From contig JAILPG010000342.1 of the NCBI GenBank assembly GCA_024699595.1, positions 1 to 8,971 on the forward strand: 8,971 bases of DNA, given 5' to 3'. This DNA is from Lachnospiraceae bacterium (GTDB lineage: Bacteria; Bacillota_A; Clostridia; Lachnospirales; Lachnospiraceae). Each line of letters begins with the position of its first letter. The stretch's first letter is position 1. Shown here in pieces: positions 1 through 6,193 of this stretch. The notes beneath the pieces are model-generated. The model searched no databases. It worked only from the letters and a program-made list of their open reading frames with translations, and was not told the origin of the DNA. The position numbers were made by a program, and so were the translations under genes.

Positions 1-1
1 C

Positions 2-991
2 AAGCTTTTGGAATTACTGAACCGGGGGAAAGGATATGATCTGTATCTGATATATCTTCTTGAAGCATCGATGTACGGCTGTAATATGTCCGTACCATAT
101 GGAAGCTGGATGGGAAATACGATAAAGGACGCTTTCTGGGCCCCGCAGCATCTGACTACTTCAGTGCAGGATTTTCTATATGAACATGATGAGTGCTTCC
201 CGCAGACGGATTCAAAAGGTTTTGCTGTATTATACTCGTATGGCAGTTATTACTGGCGTGACTCAAATAAAGGAAGCGGAGCCAACGGAATGCAGGATTC
301 TTATGGTTCGCTGATGGATGTGACAGCCAGTGAGTGGCTCGACCCTGATCAGAAGCCTGTTCCGTTCTGGGATATCATAAGGGCTCTTTCTGATATAAAC
401 GCACAGTATGATGTTATAATGCTGCCTGATGGAGAGTACAGGGCAGATGATTTTACGCTTGGTCGCCTATTGAGATATCCTCTCGTTATCGTGCCCGATT
501 GCTTCTGCATTACGGAAAATCAGCAAAGGATTCTATCAGAGTATGTCCAAAACGGTGGGAAGCTCCTTATTGCCGGACGATCGGCCGAAGGAACGGATCT
601 GGCGCAAGATCTGGAAAAGACGCAAAACGCGGTGTTCGTGCCGATTGAAGGATATAAAGAAGATTATATGCCCGGTTTTATGGAGAGCTTTCATCTGATG
701 TATGATGATATGGCCCCGGTAATATGCGAGGCGGAAAATGTTGGGATACAGCGTTATGACAATAACGGGAAAACATATATACATCTGCTGAACTATCGTT
801 ATGATGAGAGGGAAGACCGTGTACAGATGATCCCCGAACTGTATCTTACCGTAAGAGATACAAGCGGTGACGCACCGACGGTTATTACACCTGAGGGGAT
901 TGCTGCGCCGGATATCGAGAGCAGGAAAGAAGAGGGACAGACCCATATTATATTGAAAAACGTTGGGCTGTACGCTGTTGTTTTGATCTGA
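2..991 (+). CDS. C-terminal part of a glycoside-hydrolase-like protein (5' end outside window)
   Basis: The frame is open from the first bases (codons from position 2), so the gene begins upstream; the TTG at position 8 is not a credible start because no ribosome binding site is visible and the protein already reads like mid-domain. About 329 residues remain. The first ~120 residues (SMYGCNMSVPYGSWMG, then aromatic- and Asp-rich stretches) resemble the end of a TIM-barrel of GH42-like or related hypothetical glycosyl hydrolases. Residues ~130-195 contain a Rossmann-like piece (YPLVIVPD, then an Asn-Gly-Gly-Lys turn and LLIAG) as in the beta-galactosidase trimerisation/glutamine-amidotransferase-like middle domain. 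The remainder is beta-rich (TYIHLLNYRYDE, LYAVVLI), as in a C-terminal beta-sandwich. I cannot see the catalytic glutamates, so substrate and family are open. It ends with TGA at 989-991 and no clear terminator follows. Confidence 0.6.
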   Translation, partial: KLLELLNRGKGYDLYLIYLLEASMYGCNMSVPYGSWMGNTIKDAFWAPQHLTTSVQDFLYEHDECFPQTDSKGFAVLYSYGSYYWRDSNKGSGANGMQDSYGSLMDVTASEWLDPDQKPVPFWDIIRALSDINAQYDVIMLPDGEYRADDFTLGRLLRYPLVIVPDCFCITENQQRILSEYVQNGGKLLIAGRSAEGTDLAQDLEKTQNAVFVPIEGYKEDYMPGFMESFHLMYDDMAPVICEAENVGIQRYDNNGKTYIHLLNYRYDEREDRVQMIPELYLTVRDTSGDAPTVITPEGIAAPDIESRKEEGQTHIILKNVGLYAVVLI

Positions 992-1000
992 AAAAGGAAA

Positions 1001-1074
1001 GAAGGAAGTAAAATGAAATTGCAAGTATGAGAGTAAGAAAAAAGGCTCTGGACTCTCTGCCTCCGCTATCCTGA
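1001..1074 (+). pseudogene. Aborted or decayed gene start behind a good ribosome binding site
   Basis: GAAGGAAG at 1001-1008 is followed by ATG at 1013 and only four more codons before TGA (1028-1030). An overlapping ATG at 1027 gives a 15-codon frame ending at 1074. In the remaining frame the text reads CKYESKKKGSGLSASAILIGS, ending in TGA at 1074-1076: a basic stretch followed by a hydrophobic run, like the N-terminus of a membrane or secreted protein. One inserted base just after the ATG would join this to the start codon. I read it as the 5' stub of a lost gene that once followed the glycoside-hydrolase-like gene. It could also be chance. Confidence 0.3.
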
Positions 1075-1081
1075 TCGGGTC

Positions 1082-1110
1082 TTGATTTTATTATGAACAA
1101 GTGCTATTAT
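1082..1110 (+). promoter_or_regulatory. Sigma-70-type promoter reading toward gpmA
   Basis: A -35 hexamer TTGATT (1082-1087) and a -10 hexamer TATTAT (1105-1110) are separated by exactly 17 bp. Transcription would start near 1117, at the left edge of the first TTAG-N6-CTAA palindrome. It is the only strong promoter-like pair seen before gpmA, implying a 5' leader of about 290 nt. Confidence 0.6.
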
Positions 1111-1116
1111 ACAGTA

Positions 1117-1132
1117 GTTAGCAATAACTAAC
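1117..1132. promoter_or_regulatory. Operator-like palindrome 1 (GTTAG-N6-CTAAC)
   Basis: GTTAG CAATAA CTAAC is a perfect 5-bp inverted repeat with a 6-nt centre. It begins 6 bp after the -10 box, so it covers the predicted transcription start, the usual place for a repressor site. The half-site resembles those of DtxR/IdeR boxes (TTAGGTTAGSCTAACCTAA), but the spacer is 6 instead of 1, so the regulator family is inferred, not shown. Confidence 0.5.
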
Positions 1133-1202
1133 CTGAGCATGACAAGCTGAGCAATCAGATAAGAAAACAGCTTTGCAAGCAACTGACCAGAATTGAATCG
1201 GA

Positions 1203-1225
1203 TACTCCGCATAAATGGCGGAGTA
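1203..1225. other. Perfect 8-bp hairpin in the gpmA leader
   Basis: TACTCCGC (1203-1210) and GCGGAGTA (1218-1225) are exact reverse complements around the 7-nt loop ATAAATG. No T-run follows on either strand, so it is not a standard intrinsic terminator. It lies between the two operator-like palindromes, inside the predicted leader RNA, and could be a structural or RNA-stability element. Confidence 0.5.
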
Positions 1226-1239
1226 AAATAATGAACGAC

Positions 1240-1257
1240 GGTTAGTCTTTGCTAACC
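1240..1257. promoter_or_regulatory. Operator-like palindrome 2 (GGTTAG-N6-CTAACC), mirror of palindrome 1
   Basis: GGTTAG TCTTTG CTAACC is a perfect 6-bp inverted repeat with the same 6-nt centre as palindrome 1. Read on the - strand it is GGTTAGCAAAGACTAACC, matching palindrome 1 plus one flanking base on its right (GTTAGCAATAACTAACC) at 15 of 17 positions. It is flanked by ATAATAG (1258-1264), the reverse complement of CTATTAT (1104-1110) beside palindrome 1. The two sites may bind the same regulator, pair in RNA, or be a duplicated promoter-operator facing the other way. A matching -35 box for a leftward promoter is weak at best. Confidence 0.45.
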
Positions 1258-1406
1258 ATAATAGTCGGACGATGTTAACCCTGAAGAATCCGGTAACTGC
1301 TAAAGCGGACTGATCGGTTACTCTTATCTCAAACAATCCGCATATAGCTGATCCGAGTGATCAACCTGATATAAAGAGTCAGGGTGGAGTTTAAGGAGGA
1401 AAAAGC

Positions 1407-2153
1407 ATGAAAAAACTGGTTTTGTTAAGGCACGGAGAGAGTGAATGGAACAAACTGAATCTGTTTACCGGATGGATGGACGTGGATCTTAGCGAGAAGG
1501 GCACTGAGGAAGCCAGACAGGCCGGACAGATACTTAAGGATGAGGGATATGATTTTGATGTATGTTATACATCTTATCTCAAGAGAGCGATACATACGCT
1601 CAATATCACTCTGGACGAGATGGACAGGGCCTGGCTTCCGGTGATCAAGTCATGGAAGCTGAATGAACGTCATTACGGCGCGCTTCAGGGACTTAATAAA
1701 GCCGAGACGGCCGAGAAATACGGCGAGGACCAGGTCAAGATCTGGAGACGTTCATTTGATGTCAAACCGCCTGAACTTGCGGACGATGATGACAGAAGCG
1801 CGACCAGACAGCCGATGTACAGGGACGTTGATAAGGCTCTTCTGCCCCAAAATGAGAGCCTTGAGACAACCATAGAGAGAGTGATCCCTTACTATGAGGA
1901 CACGATCAAAAAGGATATCATGGCGGGAAAAAGAGTGATCATAGCCGCCCATGGAAACTCATTACGCGCTCTGGTCAAGTATTTTGACAACATGTCCGAC
2001 GAAGACATAGTCGGAGTCAATATCCCTACCGCGGTTCCGCTGGTGTATGAGTTTGATGATGACATGAAGGTCATGAAACATTACTATCTCGGAGATCAGG
2101 AAGCATTGAAAGCAAAGATGGAAGCGGTGGCAAACCAGGGTAAGAAAAAATGA
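1407..2153 (+). CDS. gpmA: 2,3-bisphosphoglycerate-dependent phosphoglycerate mutase
   Basis: Cytoplasmic glycolytic enzyme that interconverts 3- and 2-phosphoglycerate through a phosphohistidine intermediate primed by 2,3-bisphosphoglycerate; it needs no metal. The 248 residues match the family length (about 250). The N-terminal signature [10 protein letters not shown] puts the phosphorylated His at residue 9; the other active-site residues fall at Arg60, Glu87 (within [12 protein letters not shown]) and His182 (AAHGNS). The substrate-binding [10 protein letters not shown] follows the first motif, and the C-terminal lid ([10 protein letters not shown]) is present, so the protein looks intact. 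The start is set by AAGGAGG at 1393-1399, 7 nt before ATG. It is the first gene of a tight row, 36 bp ahead of the DUF6110-like gene, and lies behind a promoter with an operator-like palindrome. Finding a glycolytic gene at the head of a metal-ATPase operon is unusual. Confidence 0.95.
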   Translation: MKKLVLLRHGESEWNKLNLFTGWMDVDLSEKGTEEARQAGQILKDEGYDFDVCYTSYLKRAIHTLNITLDEMDRAWLPVIKSWKLNERHYGALQGLNKAETAEKYGEDQVKIWRRSFDVKPPELADDDDRSATRQPMYRDVDKALLPQNESLETTIERVIPYYEDTIKKDIMAGKRVIIAAHGNSLRALVKYFDNMSDEDIVGVNIPTAVPLVYEFDDDMKVMKHYYLGDQEALKAKMEAVANQGKKK

Positions 2154-2189
2154 ATGTAAGACAGCGCCGATAGAAAGGAGATCATTATC

Positions 2190-2420
2190 ATGAAGCTTAA
2201 AGGAATCGGAATATTTGCATTAGGTACGTTGTTCGGACTGGAAGGAATCAAACTGCTTTCTTCCAAAGAAGCCAAGAAAGTTTATGCACATTGCACGGCG
2301 GGAGTTCTTAGGGCAAAGGACTCTGTTTTGGATCAGGTTACCACATTGCAGGTAAACTGTAATGACATTTACGAAGAAGCCAAGGCTATTAATGCAAAAA
2401 AGGCAGCTGAAGAAGAATGA
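2190..2420 (+). CDS. DUF6110-like small membrane-anchored protein
   Basis: This is a 76-residue protein with an N-terminal hydrophobic, glycine-rich segment (residues 5-23, GIGIFALGTLFGLEG with a GxxxG pair at 12 and 16). A charged, probably helical region follows, running to the C-terminal Ala-Glu end. I recognise it from memory as the DUF6110 type seen beside P-type ATPases in Clostridia; the family has no known function. His34-Cys35 and Cys57 could bind metal, but this is a guess. AGAAAGGAG at 2172-2180 lies 9 nt before ATG. The stop codon overlaps the ATPase start by ATGA (2417-2420), so the two are very likely translationally coupled and made in fixed proportion. A role as a regulatory or assembly subunit of the ATPase is inference. 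Confidence 0.8.
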   Translation: MKLKGIGIFALGTLFGLEGIKLLSSKEAKKVYAHCTAGVLRAKDSVLDQVTTLQVNCNDIYEEAKAINAKKAAEEE

Positions 2421-4504
2421 CTTTTACGATCAAACACGAGATCAGAAACAGGATCCGTATCCATCTGCATTTGAAACGCATGAGTTTCAGAGAAGCGGAT
2501 ACGCTGGAATATTATCTTAAGAACATTCCCGGGGTCAGAGAAGTCCGGGTATATGAACGGACCGCAGATGCAGTGATCTGTTATGATTGCGACAGAACCT
2601 GCGTGATAGAGAAGATTAAGGCATTTTCTTTTGAGAATACTCAGGTACCCGAGAGGGTATTTGAGTGCTCCGGAAGAGAACTTTCGGCCGGATACTACGA
2701 TAAGGTCGTGACAACCGTGATCCTGCACTATGCTAAACGCTTCTTTATGCCTTTTTCCGTCCGAAGGATCTGGAATACGGTCAAGACCGTCAGGTATATA
2801 TGGCGGGGCCTGAAAACACTGCGAAACGGTCGTCTGCAGGTGGAGATGCTGGATGCGATAGCTATAACTGCCGCTATACTGACAGGTGATTATAATACAG
2901 CATCCAATGTGATGTTTCTGCTGAAGATAGGCGATACTCTTGAAGAATGGACTCATAAGCGCTCGGTGGATGACCTGGCCAGACGCATGTCGCTGAACAC
3001 CGATAAGGTCTGGGTGATCACAGACTCCGGCGAAGTGCTGGTCGATTCATCGGATATCACCTACGGGGACAGAGTTGTGGTAAGGGTAGGGAATATGATC
3101 CCCTTTGACGGTGAGGTCGATTCCGGAGAAGCCATGGTCAATCAGGCATCCATGACGGGAGAATCCGTGTCCGTACACAAAGGGAAAGGCGCGAGCGTAT
3201 TCGCCGGTACTGTCGTGGAAGACGGTGAACTTACGATATGCGTGACACAGACTGAAGGACATGGACGCTTTGATAAGATCGTAAAGATGATCGAAGAATC
3301 CGAAAAACTGAAATCATCTCTGGAGAGTAAAGCAGAGAGGATCGCGGACCGTCTGGTACCATATACGCTTCTTGCATCTGGCGCAACCTGGCTTATAAGC
3401 CGAAACACCGTCAAAGCTGTATCGGTACTTATGGTGGATTATTCGTGTGCCCTTAAGATGGCTATGCCCATCTCGGTCCTGTCAGCGATCAAAGAAGCTT
3501 CGGAGTATAACATAACCGTAAAAGGCGGCAAATTCCTGGAGGCTGTGGCCGAAGCGGATACGATTGTCTTTGATAAGACCGGTACTCTCACAAAAGCAAA
3601 GCCCACAGTGGCGAAGGTGGTTTCATTCTGTGATGAATCCGAAGACGAGCTGCTCCGTCAGGCGGCCTGCCTTGAGGAACATTTTCCGCATTCGGTTGCC
3701 AGAGCCGTTGTTGATGCCGCATATGATCGGGGGCTGCTGCATGATGAACTCCACACCAGCGTGGAGTATATAGTGGCTCATGGTATAGCATCGGAGATCG
3801 ACGGTGAAAAAGCGGTTATAGGAAGCTATCATTTTGTTTTTGAAGACGAAAACGCGATCGTTCAGGAAGATAAAAAAAATCTCTTTGAGAGTCTGCCTGA
3901 CGAGTATTCGCATTTGTTTTTTGCAAAGAACGGAAAACTGTCAGCCTGCATATTAATAGAGGATCCGCTAAGAGAAGAGGCCGGCTCGATAATCGAAAAC
4001 CTTCGCGCAGAAGGTTTTGAGCATATAGTCATGATGACGGGGGACAGTGAAAGGACTGCTGCGAAGATCGCTTCTGAAGTCGGGATCACTGAATACTATG
4101 CGGAGGTTCTGCCGGAAGATAAGGCTGGATACATAGAAAAGGCAAAGAATGAAGGACACCGCGTGATCATGGTCGGTGACGGGATCAATGATTCACCGGC
4201 TCTGTCTGCATCCGATGCGGGAATAGCGATCAGCGAGGGAGCGGAAATAGCCAGACAGATAGCCGATATCACAATAGGATCGGATAATCTTGTAGGTATG
4301 GTTACTCTGAGAAGGATCAGTACACTTCTCATGAAGAGGATCAGATTTAACTACAGGAATATAGTTGGCTTTAATACGGCGCTGATCGGCCTCGGGATAG
4401 CGGGTATCATGCCGCCTGCGACTTCCGCCATGCTCCATAACGGATCTTCGGTTGCTTTGGGGCTTATGAGCATGACAGATCTTTTGCCGGATAAGCGGGA
4501 GTGA
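2417..4504 (+). CDS. Heavy-metal P1B-type ATPase with an atypical S-C-A transmembrane motif
   Basis: Integral membrane pump that uses ATP to move a metal ion across the cytoplasmic membrane. The 695-residue protein is complete: residues ~1-75 form a ferredoxin-like HMA-type domain without the usual GMxCxxC loop, but with three cysteines at 55, 58 and 62. TGES (247-250) is the actuator motif, DKTGT (386-390) carries the phosphorylated Asp386, and GDGINDSPA (587-595) closes the ATP-binding domain. The P1B His-Pro pair appears as His425-Ser426 (FPHSVA). The ion-binding helix reads DYSCALKMAMP, so CPx is replaced by Ser343-Cys344-Ala345, with Lys347 and a Pro at 351. The last membrane helices (residues ~645-690) include HNGSSVALG. 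The first membrane pair (residues ~105-140) is weakly hydrophobic. Start is the ATGA overlap with the small protein. The metal cannot be read from sequence; Mn, Fe or another divalent ion are all possible. Confidence 0.9.
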   Translation: MTFTIKHEIRNRIRIHLHLKRMSFREADTLEYYLKNIPGVREVRVYERTADAVICYDCDRTCVIEKIKAFSFENTQVPERVFECSGRELSAGYYDKVVTTVILHYAKRFFMPFSVRRIWNTVKTVRYIWRGLKTLRNGRLQVEMLDAIAITAAILTGDYNTASNVMFLLKIGDTLEEWTHKRSVDDLARRMSLNTDKVWVITDSGEVLVDSSDITYGDRVVVRVGNMIPFDGEVDSGEAMVNQASMTGESVSVHKGKGASVFAGTVVEDGELTICVTQTEGHGRFDKIVKMIEESEKLKSSLESKAERIADRLVPYTLLASGATWLISRNTVKAVSVLMVDYSCALKMAMPISVLSAIKEASEYNITVKGGKFLEAVAEADTIVFDKTGTLTKAKPTVAKVVSFCDESEDELLRQAACLEEHFPHSVARAVVDAAYDRGLLHDELHTSVEYIVAHGIASEIDGEKAVIGSYHFVFEDENAIVQEDKKNLFESLPDEYSHLFFAKNGKLSACILIEDPLREEAGSIIENLRAEGFEHIVMMTGDSERTAAKIASEVGITEYYAEVLPEDKAGYIEKAKNEGHRVIMVGDGINDSPALSASDAGIAISEGAEIARQIADITIGSDNLVGMVTLRRISTLLMKRIRFNYRNIVGFNTALIGLGIAGIMPPATSAMLHNGSSVALGLMSMTDLLPDKRE

Positions 4505-4527
4505 TCATATAAGGAGGCTTATTTAAT

Positions 4528-5814
4528 ATGTCGGTTAAGATCGTTTCTTTAAGAGAAGAAGAGATACGTGATATAGGTGACGCATTTGCGGATTTTGAAT
4601 ATGCCAAGTCTGAATTCGGTATGGCTTATCTGGGAAAAAACAGGCAGGCAGTGAGCGATTACATCTGTGCCTATGTACGTATGACCATCAGGGAACGCGC
4701 TCTTTATTCCACAAGTGAAGAACACGAGGCGTTCATTGCCTTTGCTAACCCCGGAGTCAGTATGAGTGTCAGTTCAGCTGCCGATATCTTAAAAACCATT
4801 CCGGGCCGTGTGGATACGGGACATTTATACAGAATGGCAAAAGGCATCACTCGTGCAGGTAAAAGCTATGGGTCCATACTTTCAAAACTTAAGATACCGT
4901 ATATATATGTAAGCATGGTTGCGGTAAGGAAAGAGTATCAGGGCAAAGGACTCATGCGAAAGCTTCTGGATATAGCCTTTGAGGAAGGGAGAAGACAGGC
5001 CGTTCCGGTGATACTTGATACCGATGCGCTGTTTAAGAAAGAAAAATATGAGCATATAGGAATGAAATGCGTTGTGACACAGCATTTCGAGGACGGTGTG
5101 GAACTGTATGGCCTTGTATATGAGCCTGATAACATCCCAAAGGAGTGGAAGAGCGAAGTTGTGCTCGGGGATATGAAGATACTCAGTGCACGTAACGAGA
5201 ATATATGGGATCGTTTTGCACCTGTTTATAACAGGTTTGTTACAGGGGCCCCTGGAAATAAAAAAGCATACGATGCGATCTATAAACGTATAAGATCAGT
5301 GATAAAAGATAAGGAAGTGCTTGAACTTGCAACAGGCCCAGGGGTTATCGCAAAGCAGGTTGCGGATGAAGCAGGGAGGATGGTCGCTACGGATTATTCC
5401 GAAAAGATGCTGGCCGTGGCAAGACGGGGAATCGTTCCGGAGAATCTTGAGTTTGAACGGGCCGACGCCTCTGCCCTGCCGTACGATGATGACAGTTTTG
5501 ATGTGATCATCATAGCGAATGCGCTTCATGTGATCCCTCAGCCGGAAAAGGTCTTATCAGAGATAAGACGGGTTTTAAGAAAAGACGGATTACTGATCGC
5601 CCCGAATTTCATACACGATAACGGGAAGAAGATCAGCGGGATGTTCAGTAAAGCCCTTTCTTTTGCGGGGGTTACGTTTGAAGCAGAATGGGACGACGCC
5701 GGATATATCGCTTTTCTTGAGAACAACGGGTTCAAGGTAGAGCATTCAAAGCAGCTTCCTTCAACGATACCGCTGATGTATACGGAGTGTGTAGCGCGTT
5801 ATGACTATACATGA
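4528..5814 (+). CDS. GNAT acetyltransferase-SAM methyltransferase fusion protein
   Basis: This 428-residue protein has two catalytic domains. Residues ~1-205 are GNAT-like: VAVRKEYQGKGLMRKLL holds the acetyl-CoA pyrophosphate loop at Gln138-Gly-Lys-Gly141, followed by the usual late-domain text (FKKEKYEHIGM). Residues ~216-428 form a class I methyltransferase of the UbiE type: ELATGPG (266-272) is the SAM glycine motif, Asp289 (VATDYS) fits the ribose-binding acid, then ADASALPYDDDSFDVI, and RRVLRKDGLL is motif III. AAGGAGG at 4511-4517 sits 10 nt before ATG, 23 bp after the ATPase, so it probably shares its transcript. Met216 (ATG at 5173) resembles the normal start of a stand-alone methyltransferase, with only GGGG ahead of it, so a second shorter product is possible. 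The substrates of both halves are unknown. Confidence 0.85.
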   Translation: MSVKIVSLREEEIRDIGDAFADFEYAKSEFGMAYLGKNRQAVSDYICAYVRMTIRERALYSTSEEHEAFIAFANPGVSMSVSSAADILKTIPGRVDTGHLYRMAKGITRAGKSYGSILSKLKIPYIYVSMVAVRKEYQGKGLMRKLLDIAFEEGRRQAVPVILDTDALFKKEKYEHIGMKCVVTQHFEDGVELYGLVYEPDNIPKEWKSEVVLGDMKILSARNENIWDRFAPVYNRFVTGAPGNKKAYDAIYKRIRSVIKDKEVLELATGPGVIAKQVADEAGRMVATDYSEKMLAVARRGIVPENLEFERADASALPYDDDSFDVIIIANALHVIPQPEKVLSEIRRVLRKDGLLIAPNFIHDNGKKISGMFSKALSFAGVTFEAEWDDAGYIAFLENNGFKVEHSKQLPSTIPLMYTECVARYDYT

Positions 5815-5887
5815 GTTTGGAAAAGAGAATAAACAGGGCCCAGTGCTGATACATCTTCTATCCGATGTTGGCCAGGAGAGGATGTAA
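5801..5887 (+). pseudogene. N-terminal remnant of an alpha/beta hydrolase
   Basis: ATG at 5801 overlaps the end of the fusion gene by 14 bp in another frame. It encodes only 28 codons, starting MTIHEFGKENK and continuing to PVLIHLLSD before TAA at 5885-5887. This is like the opening of many clostridial alpha/beta hydrolases (first beta strand and the LIH oxyanion region), which normally run to about 230-270 residues. The nucleophile elbow, acid and His are all missing, so it can have no hydrolase activity. Recognition rests on about 20 residues. Confidence 0.55.
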
Positions 5888-6111
5888 GAAATCTGCTCTT
5901 AAAGGCAAAGCCGATCTACAAGGATCTTCTATCAAGGATGAAAGGTATCAGTGACAATAACCCGATGGCAAGCAACATTACTATGTCCTTTGTGATCATT
6001 TCCATATGGCTCGCTTCCGAACGAAAGATTACACCTGATCAGATGAGTGAGATCAAGGCAAAGGAAGTATCGCAGAAAATCAGAGAAGAAAACGGGCTTA
6101 TAAGAGATTGA
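5881..6111 (+). pseudogene. Internal fragment resembling L-2-amino-thiazoline-4-carboxylate hydrolase
   Basis: A frame without a good start codon reads DVRNLLLKAKPIYKDLLSRM, then DNNPMASNITMSFVIISIWL and ASERKITPDQMSEI, ending in TGA at 6109-6111. The DNPMA/N-M helix followed by a KITPxQ turn is similar to the N-terminal half of the ATC-hydrolase-like family (PF14196), recognised from memory. The frame is open back to 5833 but its upstream part does not look like protein, and the first ATG in frame (5938) falls inside the conserved part. The fragment therefore seems to have been joined to the hydrolase stub by a deletion around 5860-5880. It lacks the rest of the domain, so it is probably not functional. 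Confidence 0.45.
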
Positions 6112-6136
6112 AGAAAATAGCACGTAATGATAAACT
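6108..6136 (+). promoter_or_regulatory. Candidate promoter for the DUF3089-GH3 lipoprotein gene
   Basis: TTGAAG (6108-6113) and TAAACT (6131-6136) are spaced by 17 bp, and TGA just before the -10 gives an extended TGn element. Each hexamer matches 4 of 6 consensus bases. Start of transcription would be near 6143, about 50 nt before the ATG. It overlaps the end of the upstream remnant. Confidence 0.35.
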
Positions 6137-6193
6137 CTGAATTAACCGGATGAAAGTGCCGTTATCGTTTGAAGAAGAGAAAGGGATACGTAC

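Larger units (their letters stand above)
1134..1406 (+). other. Long untranslated leader before gpmA
   Basis: I see no credible gene in this stretch. It would be the 5' leader of the gpmA transcript if the promoter at 1082-1110 is used. It holds the 8-bp hairpin, palindrome 2, a 5-bp stem CCTGA (1365-1369)/TCAGG (1379-1383) just ahead of the ribosome binding site, and a possible longer pairing of ACTCTT (1320-1325) with AAGAGT (1374-1379) that would compete with that stem. It matches no riboswitch that I recognise; I looked for Mn (yybP-ykoY), NiCo and fluoride motifs by eye. Confidence 0.35.

Noticed and set aside
8..10. TTG as the start codon of the first gene
   Set aside because: The frame is open upstream to the window edge and no ribosome binding site can be seen; the gene is truncated by the window.
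536..1024. 162-codon - strand open frame
   Set aside because: It is antisense to the glycoside-hydrolase-like gene, with no plausible start signal and no recognisable protein features.
1203..1225. Hairpin as an intrinsic terminator
   Set aside because: Neither strand has a T-run after the stem; the + strand continues AAATAATG.
1118..1336. 72-codon - strand open frame in the intergenic stretch
   Set aside because: It covers both palindromes and the hairpin. No ribosome binding site or family resemblance is visible, so the regulatory reading is preferred.
1134..1406. Known metal riboswitch (Mn, NiCo) or fluoride riboswitch
   Set aside because: The conserved loop sequences of these classes are not seen by eye; a covariance-model search would be decisive.
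2369..2956. 195-codon - strand open frame
   Set aside because: It is a shadow of the ATPase N-terminal region and the end of the small gene. Its protein shows no domain and its composition is atypical.
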